DNA of 64,000 nucleotides from Myxocyprinus asiaticus. Taxonomy: Eukaryota; Chordata; Actinopteri; Cypriniformes; Catostomidae. The stretch covers positions 15,841,001 to 15,905,000 of the forward strand of contig NC_059346.1 of assembly GCF_019703515.2 (NCBI RefSeq). The letters are read 5' to 3'. The translations under genes were made by a program, and so were the position numbers. Below, piece by piece: positions 35,101-50,100 of the stretch. The notes under the pieces are model-generated. The model worked only from the letters and a program-made list of their open reading frames with translations, was not told where the DNA came from and did not search any database. The number at the start of each line of letters is the position of its first letter. The first letter of the stretch is position 1.

Positions 35101-38100
35101 TCCAGTTACAGAGGGAGGTGTTCAAGCCCAGCAGGTTCAGCTTTCCAATCAGGTGCTAAGGAATGATTGTGTTGAATGCTGAACTGAAGTCTATGAACAG
35201 CATTCGAACGCATGTTTCTTTTTGTCCAGGTGGGTGAGGGCCAGATGGCGGGTGGTGGCGATGGCATCATCTGTTGTGCGGTTGGGACGATATGCGAACT
35301 GCAGGGGGTCCAGTGAGGGGGGCAGCTGGGTCTTGATGTGCCTCGTGATGAGCCTCTCGAAGCACTTCAAGATGATGTGTGTGAGTGCAATGGGACTGTA
35401 GTCATTGAGGCAAGACACTGAAGACTTCTTCGGCACGGGGATGATGGTGGTGGCCTTGAAGCATGTTGGAATGATGGTGCTGCTCAGGGAGATGTTGAAG
35501 ATGTCAGTAAGAACATCCACCAGCTGGTCTGCACATCCTCTGAGCACTCTGCCAGGAATGTTGTCTGGTCCAGCAGCCTTCTGTGGGTTGACTTTGTGTA
35601 GAGTTTTCCTCCACATCAGCCGTGGTAAGACATAGCACATTGTCATTGGGAGGAGGGGTGGTCTTCCTCGTTGCCACGTCATTCTGCGCACAAAGAGTTC
35701 CTGTTGTTTTATTAGTAACATTTGATATAGTTCCAATTACATACATCGCGATCTTCATTGGAATTTTCGCTGAACTTTATTTGTTTCGTGCCGTCCATTG
35801 TGCAGATGTTGCCGAGTCAGTGGTGTGTGCTCACACCATAAACGCACACAGACGGACACTCCGCTTCTCATGCTCCGCATCAGATCGGTGTCACGCTCAA
35901 GCGCTAAATACAATGACCATTTGAACCATTTATTCAAAATATACTGTCCTAGTAAGTAAGACTGTCACTCCCTGTGCTACTTCCCTGCCCATCGTCTCAT
36001 CTCACGTAGCTGTCTGTTTGAAAAGCCTCCTCACCGGCTAGAAGCAAAAAGTGCAGGAAGGATGGATGTTATATACTTAATCAGGTCTGAAAGAACACAA
36101 AATCTAATGTAACCAAATGCTAAAATGTAGTTAATAATAATAATAACAACAATAATATCTGTATAAATAGCCCTGATGTTAAATAAATTTTTTTTTATTA
36201 ATGATACAATAATCATTTAACATTAACCACTTTTATTGTATGAATCATATCTCTTTTATTGTATGAATCTGAAATGTTTATTTTTGTATTGTTTTATTCA
36301 ATTGGCATGAAGGAGTTGCCAATTTTTTTTTTAAAGGGATAGTTTATCCAAAAATGAAAATTCTCCTATCATTTACACACCCTCATGCCATCCCAGATGT
36401 GTGAATTTCTTTCTTCAGCAGAAAACAAAAGAAGGTTTTTGGGAAAAGATCTCAGCTCTGTAGGTCCACACAATGCAAGTGAATGGTGATCAGACATTTG
36501 TTGCTCCAAAAATCACATAAAGGAAACATAAAAGTAATCCATAAGACTCCAGTTGTTAAATCCATATCTTCAGAAGCAATATATTAGGTGTGGGTGAGAA
36601 ACAGAACAATATTTATGTCCTTTTTTACTCTAAATCTCAACTTTCACTCTTACTTCCAGATGTGAAATTGAAACTAAACAGGCACCACATGTGGCTTTCA
36701 GATGTAAAAGTGAAAGTGGAGATTTAGAGTAAAAATATACTTGCATTTTGGACTGTTTCACCCCCACACTTATTATATTGCTTCTGAAGATGTAGATTTA
36801 CAGTAACAATAGAGTCATATGGATTACTTTTATGCTTCCTTTATTTGTTTTTGGAGCTACAAAGGTCTGATCACTACAGAGCTGAGATATTCTTCTTAAA
36901 AAAAGAAAATCTTAATTTGTGTTCTGTAGAAGAAAGAAAGTCATACACATCTGTGATGGTATGAGGGTGAGTAAATAATAAGAGAATTTTCATTTTTGGG
37001 TGATCTATCCATTTAAGCTCCTCATTCCAAATCTGCGGAAATGCTGTCATCTCCTCCTCTATGTCGGTGCATTAGTTTGGTAAGCAATGTTAATTTAACA
37101 ATACACATACAGTGCATCCGGAAAGTATTCACAGCGCCTCACTTTTTTCACATTTTGTTATGTTACAGCCTTATTCCAAAATGGATTAAATTCATTATTT
37201 TCCTCAATTCTACAAACAATACCCCATAATGACAACGTGAAAGAAGTTTGTTTGAAATCTTTGCAAATTTATTAAAAATAAAAAACGAAAAAAAATCACA
37301 TGTACATAAGTATTCACAGCCTTTGCTCAATACTTTGTTGAAGCACCTTTGGCACCAATTACAGCCTCAAGTCTTTTTGAGTATGATGCTACAAGCTTGG
37401 CACACCTATTTTTGGGCAGTTTCTCCCATTCTTCTTTGCAGGACCTCTCAAGCTCCATCAGGTTGGATGGGGAGTGTCGGTGTACAGCCATTTTCAGATC
37501 TCTCCAGAGATGTTCAATCGGGTTCAAGTCTGGGCTCTGGCTGGGCCACTCAAGGACATTCACAGAGTTGTCCCATAGCCACTCCTTTGTTATCTTGGCT
37601 GTGTGCTTAGGGTCGTTGTCCTGTTGGAAGATGAACCTTCACCCCAGTCTGAGGTCCAGAGCGCTCTGGAACAGGTTTTCATCAAGGATGTCTCCGTACA
37701 TTGCTGCATTCATCTTTCCCTCGATCCTGACTAGTCTCCCAGTGCTGCTGAAACATCCCCACAGCATGATGCTGCCACCACCATGCTTCACTGTAGGGAT
37801 GGTATTGGCCTGGTTTCCTCCAGACATGACACTTGCCATTCAGGCCAAAGAGTTCAATCTTTGTTTCATCAGACCAGAGAATTTTGTTTCTCGTGGTCTG
37901 AGAGTGCTTCAGTTGCCTTTTGGCAAACTCCAGGCAGGCTGTCATGTGCTTTTTACTGAGGAGTGGCTTCCGTCTGGCCACTCTACCATACAGGCCTGAT
38001 TGGTGGAGTGCTGCAGAGATGGGTTGTTCTTCTGGAAGGTTCTACTCTCTCCACAGAGAAACGCTGGAGCTCTGTCAGAGTGACCATCGGGTTCTTAGTC

Positions 38101-41100
38101 ACCTCCCTGACTAAGGCCCTTCTCCCTCGATCGCTCAGTTTGGCCGGGGCGGCCAGCTCTAGGAAGAGTCCTGGTGGTTCCAAACTCCTTCCATTTACGG
38201 ATGATGGAGGCCACTGTGCTCATTGGGACCTTCAATGCTGCAGACATTTTTCTGTACCCTTCCCCAGATCTGTGCCTCGATACAATCCTGTCTCGGAGGT
38301 CGACAGACAATTCCTTGGACTTCATGGCTTGGTTTGTGCTCTGACATGCACTGTTAACTGTGGGATCTTATATAGACAGGTGTGTGCCTTTCCAAATCAT
38401 GTCCAATCAACTGAATTTACCACAGGTGGACTCCAATCAAGTTGTAGAAACATCTCAAGGATGATCAGTGGAAACAGGATGCACCTGAGCTCAATTTTGA
38501 GTTTCATGGCAAAGGCTGTGAATACTTATGTACATGTGATTTTTTATTTTTTTATTTTTTTTTTTTAATTTGCAAAGATTTCAAACAAACTTCTTTCACG
38601 TTGTCATTATGGGGTATTGTTTGTAGAATTGAGGAAAATAATGAATTTAATCCATTTTGGAATAAGGCTGTAACATAACAAAATGTGGAAAAAGTGAAGC
38701 GCAGTGAATACTTTCCGGATGCACTGTATGCAATGTACAGATCATGCAATTTTGTAATTATTGAAACATGCCATTTTTCAAATTGAATTAATTGCTTAAA
38801 TTATAACATAAAAGGATGACATGATCATTTTATACGGTTAGAATAGGAAAAACAATTGCCCCTGTAAAGGTAAAAAATGCCCCATGAAATCAAATATTTC
38901 ACCTTAATGGAAAAGTTGATTTCTGGCCCAGGATCCATCAGACCTATACAGGAATTGAGAAAAGTAGCCCTCCGTGAGATTTTGGTTAGTTTGTTGTTAA
39001 ATTGCAGATGTTTTAGTGTTATGAGTTTTATTCCACCAAAAGGTGTATAAATCCGCCCCCAATTTTCAGAAATGAATTTCAGGCCCTGGGTCTGTTGTTG
39101 TAAATCCCAGGCACAGTGCAGATAATTCATTAAGTAAAGAGGCCACATGAGCTTTTAGTCCTCCCTCACATTAGGAAGATTATATTTCTGCCCATTATGC
39201 TTTGCGTTAATGTGTTTGTCTCCCCTGCAGATGGAAGAACTGGTGGGTGCGGGGCATCCTCACTCTGGCCATGATCTCCTTCTTTTTCTTCATTATTTAT
39301 CTGGGTCCAATTGTGCTGATGATGATTGTAAGTGTCCCCTCTTCCTGTTCTTTTTTTGAGTCCAAATGCCATATGTTTTTTTACAATTGAGCTGGTGAAC
39401 TTCCTTACAGATGCGGTGTCAAAACATGATATATTGTTATATTGCCTCAGCAGTTTACAGCAACAAATGCATAATTGCTGCATCAACCAATGCTGTTAAA
39501 AGGCAGTTCTGGATGGGTACTATCTTTATATTGTTGTCCTTAGCAGATACTTTCTTACAAAATTGACTTTTAACGATTACTGAAATAGGCAATGAAGGAT
39601 AGAGTAAAGTCTGTACTCCACCATCACCATTCTTATATAACGAAGACAGAAACTGACAAAGACTTTCAGAGAGAGGGAACCTTCCTGCTTAATCAGTTAG
39701 GATGCATAAAGAAGGTAGATGATAATCTATGAAGTATAAATATGCAAATGAACATTTAATAAGTTTAATGCAATCAAAACCATAATTTATGGATGCACAC
39801 GACAGGGAAAATACCTCCATTGCAGATGGAGCTCTAGATGGAGATGGGACATGTAACAGGTGTGCAATGGGGATGATGAAGCGGCACTCATCACCCAGCA
39901 GCTGATGAGCTCTGACAGCATAAGCCAAAGCATTTTTATTGCTGCTGCTATCTTCTCAAAGGTGTGCTGTATAGTACTCTCTACACCGGAAACAGGGTCA
40001 GAAATTAACCAGGGTTCTTCTCATCTCTAAAGTCAACCTAATCACCTCTGCAGAAGTGTTTATTACTATGTTATTTTTATTTTTTTTAATTTCTGTCTGA
40101 CAGTGTCACTTAGCATAATCAGTGTCCATTTTATTCTATGATTAACCATTCAAGAAATGGCTACAGATACAGTGATACTACTGAAGGAGCATTTTGAAGA
40201 TTTAGTGTAGCTTTAATGTTGCCTCTTTGTCTTATTATCTTGTTCTCTCTCTCTTTCTTCCACAGGTGCTGTGCGTTCAGATCAAGTGCTTCCATGAGAT
40301 CATCACAATTGGTTACAGTGTGTATCATTCGTACCACCTGCCCTGGTTCAGAACACTAAGCTGGTGAGACCTGTGACATGCACCTGTCACCTTCATTTTC
40401 GTGCTGAGTCACTCCCTCTCTCCCTCTTCTCATTATTTCTCAGCCCAGATCCCTCTCTGTCTCTCTCTCCCACTGTGCAAGGCTGTAATTAGAGGTCATC
40501 GTCATCACTTGCATATTATCTTTTTGCGACTCTGGCTTGATGTCTTACAAGTTGTTCATTTTCTTGTGTTAAATTAATAACTGCTGTGCTCATTTATTTA
40601 TCCAGCTATTCATGATATCACCAGCTGTATAGAGGTACAGTAAATGCACTCTGGATTAGACCGCAGTCAAACTGTAGTGTTCCTTTCAAATTTTAGAAAA
40701 GGAATGAATCACCAAGTTTTATTAATGTGAAAATGAGCTTTAAAATTCAGTGGTGGGCTACAACATGTGATAAATCTAATATATTTTGGTGTAAAATGAA
40801 CTGGAGATTTTTGCTAAAGGGATAGTTCACCTAAAAATTTAAATTCTGTCATCATTTACCCAAATCTTTCTGCTGTGGAACACAAAAGAAATTAGGAACC
40901 ATAGCCTTGTTTCCACTATCGGGCCAAATGAGGGTATGCTAGTGCGTGCCAGGGCCAGTTGCGTTCCCACTGTCACTTCCGGGGCTTCATCGTGCCTACT
41001 CGGGGCTTTCTCAGGGCCAATGGCCTTTGGCCCGCTGATTACCCTTGGGCCTAATAAGGCCAACTGGGGATTGAGGTGGGTTCAGTGTCAAAGGCGGAGT

Positions 41101-44100
41101 TTCGCTGAACTTGCCAGGTTGTGTATTTAACGCACCGTTGTACAGGGTCAGGAATTTTTTTTTTAAAACTGCGGGTACAGGCAAATCCATTAAATGGACA
41201 AAGCGGTGCTCAAAGAAATACCTTTCCATTTTTCGAGATCATGACTGGTGTGCTGGGACATCATCCCGCTGTTAATGGAGAGGCCATTGGCCAATGGCAG
41301 TTACAGCTGGTGAGCTGTTAACGCTTACTTATCTTGCTAGCTAACTAATGTTTACAAATGATATAAACTCGATATTCTAGATAACTAGATAACATGATAC
41401 CTCAGCTTGAGCTTCCCTCTTGCTTGTGAAATGGGCCAGGTGTGTGACGCTGGCACCAGGGCAGCATATTAAGGGTGGGTTGTTGGGCTATTGGCCCGAT
41501 GGTGGGAACGCAAATAAATTTTGTTCTTGCGGCTCGAGGTCCAAGGCTATTGGCCCCGGCTGGCCAGTTGATAGCCCTGGCTCACACTGTCCCGATAGTG
41601 GAAAAGCAGAATGTTATCCTCAGTCACCATTTGCTTTTATTGCGTCTTTTCTATAAAATGAAATTGAATGGTGACTTAGGCATTCTGCCTAGCATGTCCT
41701 AGAGGTCTGCACGGGCCTTGAAATGAAGCCCCAACCCGACCTAGTCTGTCATATTTTAAGCCCGAACTCAACCCGACCCATATCATTAGATTTTAATCCT
41801 GAAATCGCTCACTCTCTTTATAATATCTTCTCCAATCAAGTACATTTGTTGCAATAGGCTGTCGTAGACAACATTTGTAACAGTAATCGTACATAGTTTT
41901 AACAAGGCACGGTGTCCCCTCAGCAAACCAGAGCATAAGCGGAAAAAACATTTATCAGGTGCAGAAACTTTGTTTAGTGCAGAACAATCTGGAATCATGT
42001 GTAACAGTGTAACAGTCACATGAATTCCTCTTTGCAGCCTGATCTTTTTTAGAACATCGAATCTTTGTGACACCTGTGCTAAAAAAAGCTAGATGCAGCA
42101 CAACAAATGAAACAGGACGCAGGTCTCTCGAGATGCATTTAAAACAAATTGGTTTCTAAAAAATGCTGTGGTCCTGAAGAAAATGCGAGATGCGATGCAA
42201 CGATAAAAGATGTCCGTCCAGCGCATGTTCACATAGGAAAAGAATTGAAAAACAGCGTAGACTTGCACAAAAATAAGTTTGGTTTTAACAGCACTTAATT
42301 CATTCATTTGCACATGTCTGTGAGTGAGAGCACATGTGCGAAACAAAAGTCATACTTGAAGTCTTACAGTTAAAGTCAGAAGTTTACATACACCTTAGCC
42401 AATAAATTTTAGGATCACTACTTTATTTTAAGAATGTGAAATGTCAGAATAATCATAGAGAGAATGATTTATTTCAGCTTTTATTTCTTTCATCACATTC
42501 ATAGTGGGTCAGAAGTTTACATACAATTTGGGAGCATTGCCTTTAAATTTGGTCAATCGTTTTAGGTAGCCTTCCACAATTTCTCACAATAAGTTGCTGG
42601 ACTTTTTGCCCATTCCTCCAGACAGAACTGGTGTATCTGAGTCAGGTTTGTTGGCCTCCTTGCTCGCACACGCTTTTTCAGCTCTGCCCACAAAGTTTCT
42701 ATCAGATTGAGGTCAGGCCTTTGTGATGGCAACTCCAATACCTTGTCTTTGTAGCAAAATGGCTTAAGGACAACAATTTTGGAGGTGTGTTTGTGGTCAT
42801 TGTCCATTTGGAAGACTCATTTGCGACCGAGCTTTAACTGCATGGCTGATGTCTTGAGATGTTGCTTCAATATATCCACATAATTTTCCTTCCTCATGAT
42901 GCCATCTATTTTGTGAAGTGCACCAGCCCCTCCTGCAGCAAAGCACCCCCACAACATGATGCTGCCACCCCCATGTTTCATGGTTGGGATGGTGTTCTTC
43001 GGCTTGAAAGCCTCACCCTTTTACCTCCAAACATAATGTGGTAATTTTGGCCAAACAGTTAAATTTTTGTTTCACTAGAAACATTTATCCAAAGATCTTT
43101 GTCCCCATGTACACTTGCAAACTGTAGTCTGGCTTTTTTATGCAGTGGTTTCTTCCTTTCTGAGCAGCATTTCAGGTTATGTCAATATAGGACTTGTTTT
43201 ACTGTGGAAGTAGATACTTGTCTACCTGTTTCCTCCAGCATCTTCACAAGGCACTTTGCTGTTGTTCTGGGATTGATTTGCACTTTTCGCACCAAACTAC
43301 GTTCATCTCTAGGAGACAGAATGTGTCTCCTTCCTGAGCGGTATGATGGCTGCGTGGTCCCATGGTGTTTATACTTGCATACTATTGTTTGTACAGATGA
43401 ACGTGGTACCTTCAGGCATTTGGAAATTGCTCCCAAGGATGAACCAGACTTGTGGAGGTCCACAATTATTTTAATGAGGTTTTGGCTTATTTCTTTTGAT
43501 GTTCCCATGATGTCAAGCAAAGAGGCACTGAGTTTGAAGGTAGGCCTTAAAATACATCCATAGGTACACCTCCAATTCAGTACACCTCCTATCAGAAGCT
43601 AATTGCCTAAAGGCTTGACATCATTTTCTGGAATTTTCCAAGCTGCTTAATGGCACAGTTAACTTAGTGTATGTAAACTTCTGACCCACTTGAATTGTGA
43701 TACAGTGAATTAAAAGTGAAACAATCTGTCTGTAAACAATTGCTGGAAAGATTACTTGTGTCATGCACAATGTAGATGTCCTAAATGACTTGCCAAAACT
43801 ATAGTTTTCTAATACTAAATCTGGAGTGGTTAAAAAATTAGTTTTAATGACTTCAACTTAACTGTATGTAAACTTCTGACTTCAACTGTACATAGTCATA
43901 CATGATGGCTCAACTCAAGATGGCGCCGAGTATGGCTGCTGCGTTGCGAGCTCCGACACAACAACAACATAGTAGTGTTTTGTTTGTTTTGTTCACAATT
44001 CTTATGTTTTTTGTCTTGGATGTTGTCTGCCTTATTGTCTACGACAGAAAAACACTTTTGGACATTGGTTCAGCAATTTCACACCGTAAACCGGACTTCA

Positions 44101-47100
44101 AATTTCTCAATGCCGACCCGCTGTTTACAAACACGCAAGCGGAGCCCTTTGTCTGGGCAGCACGGCCGTGGAAACGCAAAAGGAAAAGGGGAAACAGAGC
44201 CGGCGTTCTCATCAGAGTAAGACGCCGTGCAAATCGACCCCCGCTACCCACTATTCTACTGGCAAATGTTCAGTCTCTGGCTAACAAGCTCTGCGAGCTG
44301 AAAGCACGGATCTCTTTCCAACGAGATACAAGGGACTGCTGCATTATCTGCCTTATGGAAACTTGGATGTCTGCGGAGATTCCAGACTCAGCCTTTGAAC
44401 CCGCGGGGTTCTCTGTGCACCGAGCGGACAGAGCCAAAGACCTCTCAGGTAAAAGCAGAGGAGGTGGTGTATGTTTTATGATCAACAAATCCTGGTGTGA
44501 TCAGAGGAACGTACATTCTATCAAGTCTTTCTGCTCTCCTGATCTGGAATTTCTTATGCTTCTGTGTCGACCATTCTGGCTACCGAGGGAATTCACAGCG
44601 GTCATTATCACAGCTGTGTACATTCCCCCACAAGCCGACACAGACCGGGCACTCAAGGAACTGTATGGGAGTATAAGTGAGCAGGAAACCGCGCACCCTG
44701 AGGCTGCGTTCATTGTGACCGGGGACTTTAATAAAGCCAGTTTAAAATCCACCAGCACATTAGTTTCAACACACGAGGGGACCGGGTTTTGGACCATTGC
44801 TACTCTCCCTTCCGGGATGGCTACAAATCCCTCCCCCACCCACCATTTGGCAAATCGGACCACTCTTCCATTCTGCTTCTGCCCGCTTACAGGCAGAAAA
44901 TGAAACGGGAAGCACCCACCCTCAGAACGATCCAGTGCTGGTCGGACCAATCAGATTCCATGCTACAAGACTGTTTTGATCACACGGACTGGGAGATGTT
45001 CCGGTCCACCTCTGACGACGACATCGAGCTTTACGCTGATAGTGTAATGTGTTTCATCAAGAACAATACGGATCTATCCGAATCAGAAACCATGGATAAA
45101 TAACGATGTTCACGCAGCACTTAATGTGCGGACCTCCGCTTTTAATTCCGGGAACGCGGAGGAGCATAAACAAGCCAGTTATGCCCTCCGAAAAACTATC
45201 AGAACAGCAAAACGCCAGTACAGGAGCAAGATTGAAGGACAGTTTAACACCACCAACTCTAGAAGCATGTGGCAGGGAATTAACATCATCACGGACTTTA
45301 AAGGGAATAAAAACTCCGCCATGAACACCGCTGCCTCTCTCCCGGATGAGCTAAATACTTTTTATGCTCGTTTCGAGGGAAATAACACCGCCCTCGCGGA
45401 GAGAGCTCTCGCGGCTGAAGCTACAGAGGTTAGTTCACTCTCCGTCTCTGTAGCGGATGTAACCCGAAATTTACGACGGGTGAATATCCGCAAAGCCGCG
45501 GGCCCAGACGGTATTCCGGGCCGCGTCATCAGAGTGTGCGCAAACCAGCTGGCTGGTGTTTTTACGGACATTTTCAACCTTTCCCTCTCTTTGTCTGTAG
45601 TCCCCACATGCTTTAAAACATCCACCATTGTGCCTGTTCCAAAGCAATCAAAAATAACTTGCTTAAATGACTGGCGTCCTGTTGCTCTGACCCCCATCAT
45701 CAGCAAATGCTTTGAGAGACTAATCAGAGATTACATCTGCTCTAAGCTGCCTCTCTCTCTTGACCCGTTGCAGTTTGCTTACCGTAACAACCGCTCCACT
45801 GATGATGCCATTGCATCTACAATACACACTGCTCTCTCCCACCTGGAAAAAAAGAACACTTATGTGAGAATGCTGTTTGTAGACTACAGCTCAGCATTCA
45901 ACACCATAGTGCCCTCCAAGCTAGATGAGAAACTCAGGGCTCTGGGCTTAAACAGCTCACTGTGCAGCTGGATCCTGGACTTCCTGTCAAGCAGATGCCA
46001 GGTGGTAAGAATAGGCAGCAACATCTCCTCATCACTGACCCTCAACACTGGAGCCCCGCAGGGCTGTGTTCTCAGCCCACTCCTGTATTCCCTGTACACA
46101 CATGACTGTGTGGCAACACATAGTTCCAATGCCATCATTAAGTTTGCTGATGACACGACAGTGGTAGGTCTGATCACTGACAATGATGAAACAGCCTACA
46201 GAGAGGAGGTGCACACTCTGACACCCTGGTGTCAGGAGCACAACCTCTCCCTCAACGTCAGTAAGACAAAGGAGCTTGTGGTGGACTTCAGAAGAAAAGA
46301 CAGAGAACACAGTCCCATCACCATCAATGGAGCACCAGTGGAGAGAGTCAGCAGCTTCAAGTTCCTGGGTGTCCACATCACTGAGTAACTCGCATGGTCC
46401 ATCCACACTGAAGCTGTTGTGAAGAAGGCTTATCAGCGCCTCTTCTTCCTGAGACGGCTGAGGAAGTTTGGAATGAACCGCCACATCCTCACACGGTTCT
46501 ACACCTGCACTGTAGAGAGCATCCTGACTGGTACGGCAATAGCACCACCCACAACCGCAAAGCACTGCAAAGGGTGGTGCGAACTCCCAGACACATCATC
46601 GGAGGTGAGCTTCCCTCCCTCCAGGAAATATATACAAGGCGGTGTGTGAAAAAAGCTCGGAGGATCATCAGAGACTCCAGCCACCTGAGCCATGGGCTGT
46701 TCTCACTGCTACCATCAGGTAGGCGGTATCACAGCATCAGGACCCGCACCAGCCGACTCCATGACAGCTTCTTCCCCCAAGCAATCACACTTCTGAACTC
46801 TTGATCACCCACGATCAAAATACATCAGCACTGCACTTTATTACCCTTACTCTTATATTTCACACCGGACTGTCATAAATTATATTATTATTATTATATT
46901 ATATTCTCTCTTAACAACTACTATCAACCGACAGCCTGAATGTCAATACAGTACAATACTGTATATTCTATATATACTATATATATTTTTTTATATATTT
47001 TTATTTTTTATTTTTATTGAATAATGTGTATCTATATAGTGCGTATTGTATACTGTACAGTGTATGTTATTATTTGTATATTGTTGAGTGTAATTATGTG

Positions 47101-50100
47101 TATATTAGATGTTTAAATTGTGCTGTGTTAATTTGAGGTTATTGTAAATTGGTACTGTCTCATCACTGTCACGACTGCTATGTTGATCGGAACTGCACCC
47201 AAGAATTTCACACACGATTGCACTTGTGTATATGGTTGTGTGACAGTAAAGTGATTTGATTTGATTTGATTTGATTTTATAGAAAAACTGACCGAACCCA
47301 GCCCCAAACCCGATGGTTTGTCAGGTCTCGTCGTGCCCATGTTGGGTTGCAGACCTGTAGCATGTCCTTTTGTGTTCCATGAAAGAAAGTTAAAGGTGCA
47401 CTAAGTAACTTTTGTCTTTGTGCTGTCTTGGAATTACAGTGACAGTTTTCAGTTTCAGATGCCATTGTAGAAATTCACTATTCATAGTCAGCCATAATTA
47501 CTTGTATCAATGAATGAAAGTGTCAAATAACAGGATGGTTACTGAGATTAAGCGAGTAGTATTCGGCAGGTCATGTGATTCTAACATGACAGCCCCCATG
47601 TGCGGAAACCTCTCCATGTAGAATAAAACAGTTTTTATAAGATTACTGATATGACTGGAGTCTTCATTAATTAAAGTGAGTGGTCATGATTTCCTACATA
47701 TATTGCAAAATTACCATTCGTTTAAGAGAGAAACTTTTTTTAATGAGGACAGTATTACTGAGTGCACCTTTAAACGAGTCTGGAGCAACAAGAGTAGTAT
47801 GAGTAAATGATGACAGAAATGTCATTTTTAGGTGAATTATGCCTTTAATGTGTCAAAAGTAACAAGAGAGATGAGTGAAAAATACCCCTAAATTAAACTT
47901 GAATTTCATTTAAAAAAATGCCCGAGTCATATTTTACCCCAAAATTATAACTATACAAAAATTAAAACTATGTTACACATAAAGAACATGAAGCCTGAAG
48001 GGAATGACATTTCCTTGTTGTTTACAGTCAAAAGATACACCTTAGGACATTTCAAAGACTGGTGAATTTCTTTGCACTTGTTTTTAGTTCCTGTAGATTA
48101 GTTATCTGGCAAATCAGGGGTAGAATCACAGAGTAGAATCCTGCTGTCTAGAATAGAAGAGCATTCTTTCATGTAGTCCTAATGTTAGCCTGTTCATACT
48201 CTTATCTGCTGTGTCTTACAAATGGGGCCTATCATAATTACTTCCACAACTATTAGAAACATGTTTATTAATCAATTGATGTGAACGGCCTGTCAAAATG
48301 GTGTCTGACTGCTAATTGTAGTTCTTTTTGTCAGGTACTTCCTGTTGTGTGTGAACTACTTCTTCTATGGGGAAACGGTGACAGATTGCTTCTTCACTCT
48401 GGTGCAGAGGGAAGAGCCTCTACGCATCCTCAGCAAATACCATCGCTTTATTTCCTTTGCCCTGTACCTCACAGGTCAGAACCTTTCCCACAAACTCACC
48501 TTTTCATCTCACTCACCGACGGCACCAAATGGAATTGCAAAAATAAGCATTGTTTTCAAACAGCTTTCCAGAATACTCCCCCCTTCTGCCGTTGATCAAT
48601 TAAACAGATATTCCCATCACAAACTCACGCCATTGGTTTATTAAATGTTGCTAGGATAGGCATATTTCAAGATTTCATCTTACCATTGACTTGACATTAT
48701 GCCATTGACTTTTATATATTGCTAGTTGTAGATTCTTCGGATACATCACAATTTCTTTGCATTTTATTGCATTAGTGTTCACATTAGTGTTGTAATACAC
48801 TGGCGGCCAAAAGTTTGGAATAATGTACAGATTTTGCTCTTATGGAAAGAAATTGGTACTTTTATTCACCAAAGTGGCATTCAACTGATCACAATGGATA
48901 GTCAGGACTAGAGCCCAACCGATATAGGATTTTTTAGACCGATACGATACCGATTTTAGAGGGGGAAAATTAACCGATTACCGATATAGTTAATTTTTGA
49001 GCTGGAATGAAAGTAGACATTTTCTATGTGGATTGTGCACTGATTTTGCACCGATATGACTATGCAGAGGTACTCAAAAGGCTGCTTTCTAAAACAAATA
49101 TTTTTATCAAAGAATATTTTATTATTATACTATTCTTTTATTATTTATTAATTAATATTTATTAATATAATATTATTACATATATAAAAATACAATAAAT
49201 AGCTAAATAAACGTCAGTACTGTATGTCCAGTATCAGTCAGTTGCTGACCATTTAAATAAAGGATACATTTAAATTATAGCTAAATACAAACATTGTTTA
49301 TTTTCTTTCCAGCATTGCGTCTAACCAACTAGGTAACAACGTAGCGTGAAATCAACACTCAGTAGACACAATCCACCACTGCAACATTGTCTATTGAGCT
49401 GCAAAAAGATGCTCTGATGTTTACCATTTAATCCGTTACGTTACTGACTGCACTGACAAATTATAGTTTGCTAACATAGCAAACAGATGTGATAAACATG
49501 AGTGACATGGTTGTCAGGGACAGGGTTAACGCTATATTAGTTATATTGAAAAGGGAAAATGATGGGGTCATTGTTTATTAACTGTCCAGTATGTATTTTA
49601 CAAACTAGTTAGCAACTTACCGTGAAGACACTGCTTAACTCTGCACTGTCTGCAGAACCACCGTCAGCACATCTCTGTAAACAATGGAATCGGAGTGCGC
49701 TCTGCTGGACAAACTACGTATGACACCAATTCTAAATCACCCCAAGCATTGTTTTCTGCATTATATGTTATGAAAAAAAAGTTTTCATGTTTGCACATAT
49801 TGGAAAACATATACACTGATACCGATATATCTGTCGGGCACTAGTCAGGACATTAATAACGTGAAAAATGACTATTAAAATTTGAAATTTTTAAAACTAC
49901 TTCAGAGAGTTCTCATCAAAAATCCTCCATGTGCAGCAATGACAGCTTTGCAGATCCTTGGCATTCTAGCTGTCAGTTTGTCCAGATACTCAGGTGACAT
50001 TTCACCCCATGCTTCCTGTAGCACTTGCCATAGATGTGGCTGTCTTGTTGGGTACTTCTCACACACCTTAAAGACTAGCTGATCCCACAAAAGCTCAATG

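Larger units (their letters stand above)
41700..47359. mobile_element. hAT-like element carrying a Tc1 and a LINE insertion
   Basis: The ends TAGAGGTCTGCA and TGCAGACCTGTA are inverted with one mismatch. A perfect 8-bp duplication GCATGTCC flanks them (41692-41699 and 47360-47367). Excluding the nested Tc1 and LINE, the element's own sequence is about 0.8 kb with AACCCGACC motifs near both ends and no transposase. Confidence 0.8.
40816..47848. mobile_element. TTAA-type MITE host of a four-level insertion nest (intron 4)
   Basis: The left end AGGGATAGTTCACCT is at 40818 and the matching right end (TTTTTAGGTGAATTATGCCTTTAA) finishes near 47848. Between them the MITE interior is found only in short blocks: 40818-40903, 41608-41699, 47360-47393 and 47770-47848. 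The rest is later insertions at those junctions, described separately. Confidence 0.7.

Noticed and set aside
37349..38568. Long plus-strand ORFs over 37349-38568
   Set aside because: They are antisense shadows of the Tc1 transposase on the minus strand.
44501..44950. 149-residue minus-strand ORF
   Set aside because: Antisense to the LINE endonuclease region.
46032..46565. 177-residue minus-strand ORF
   Set aside because: Antisense shadow of the LINE reverse transcriptase.
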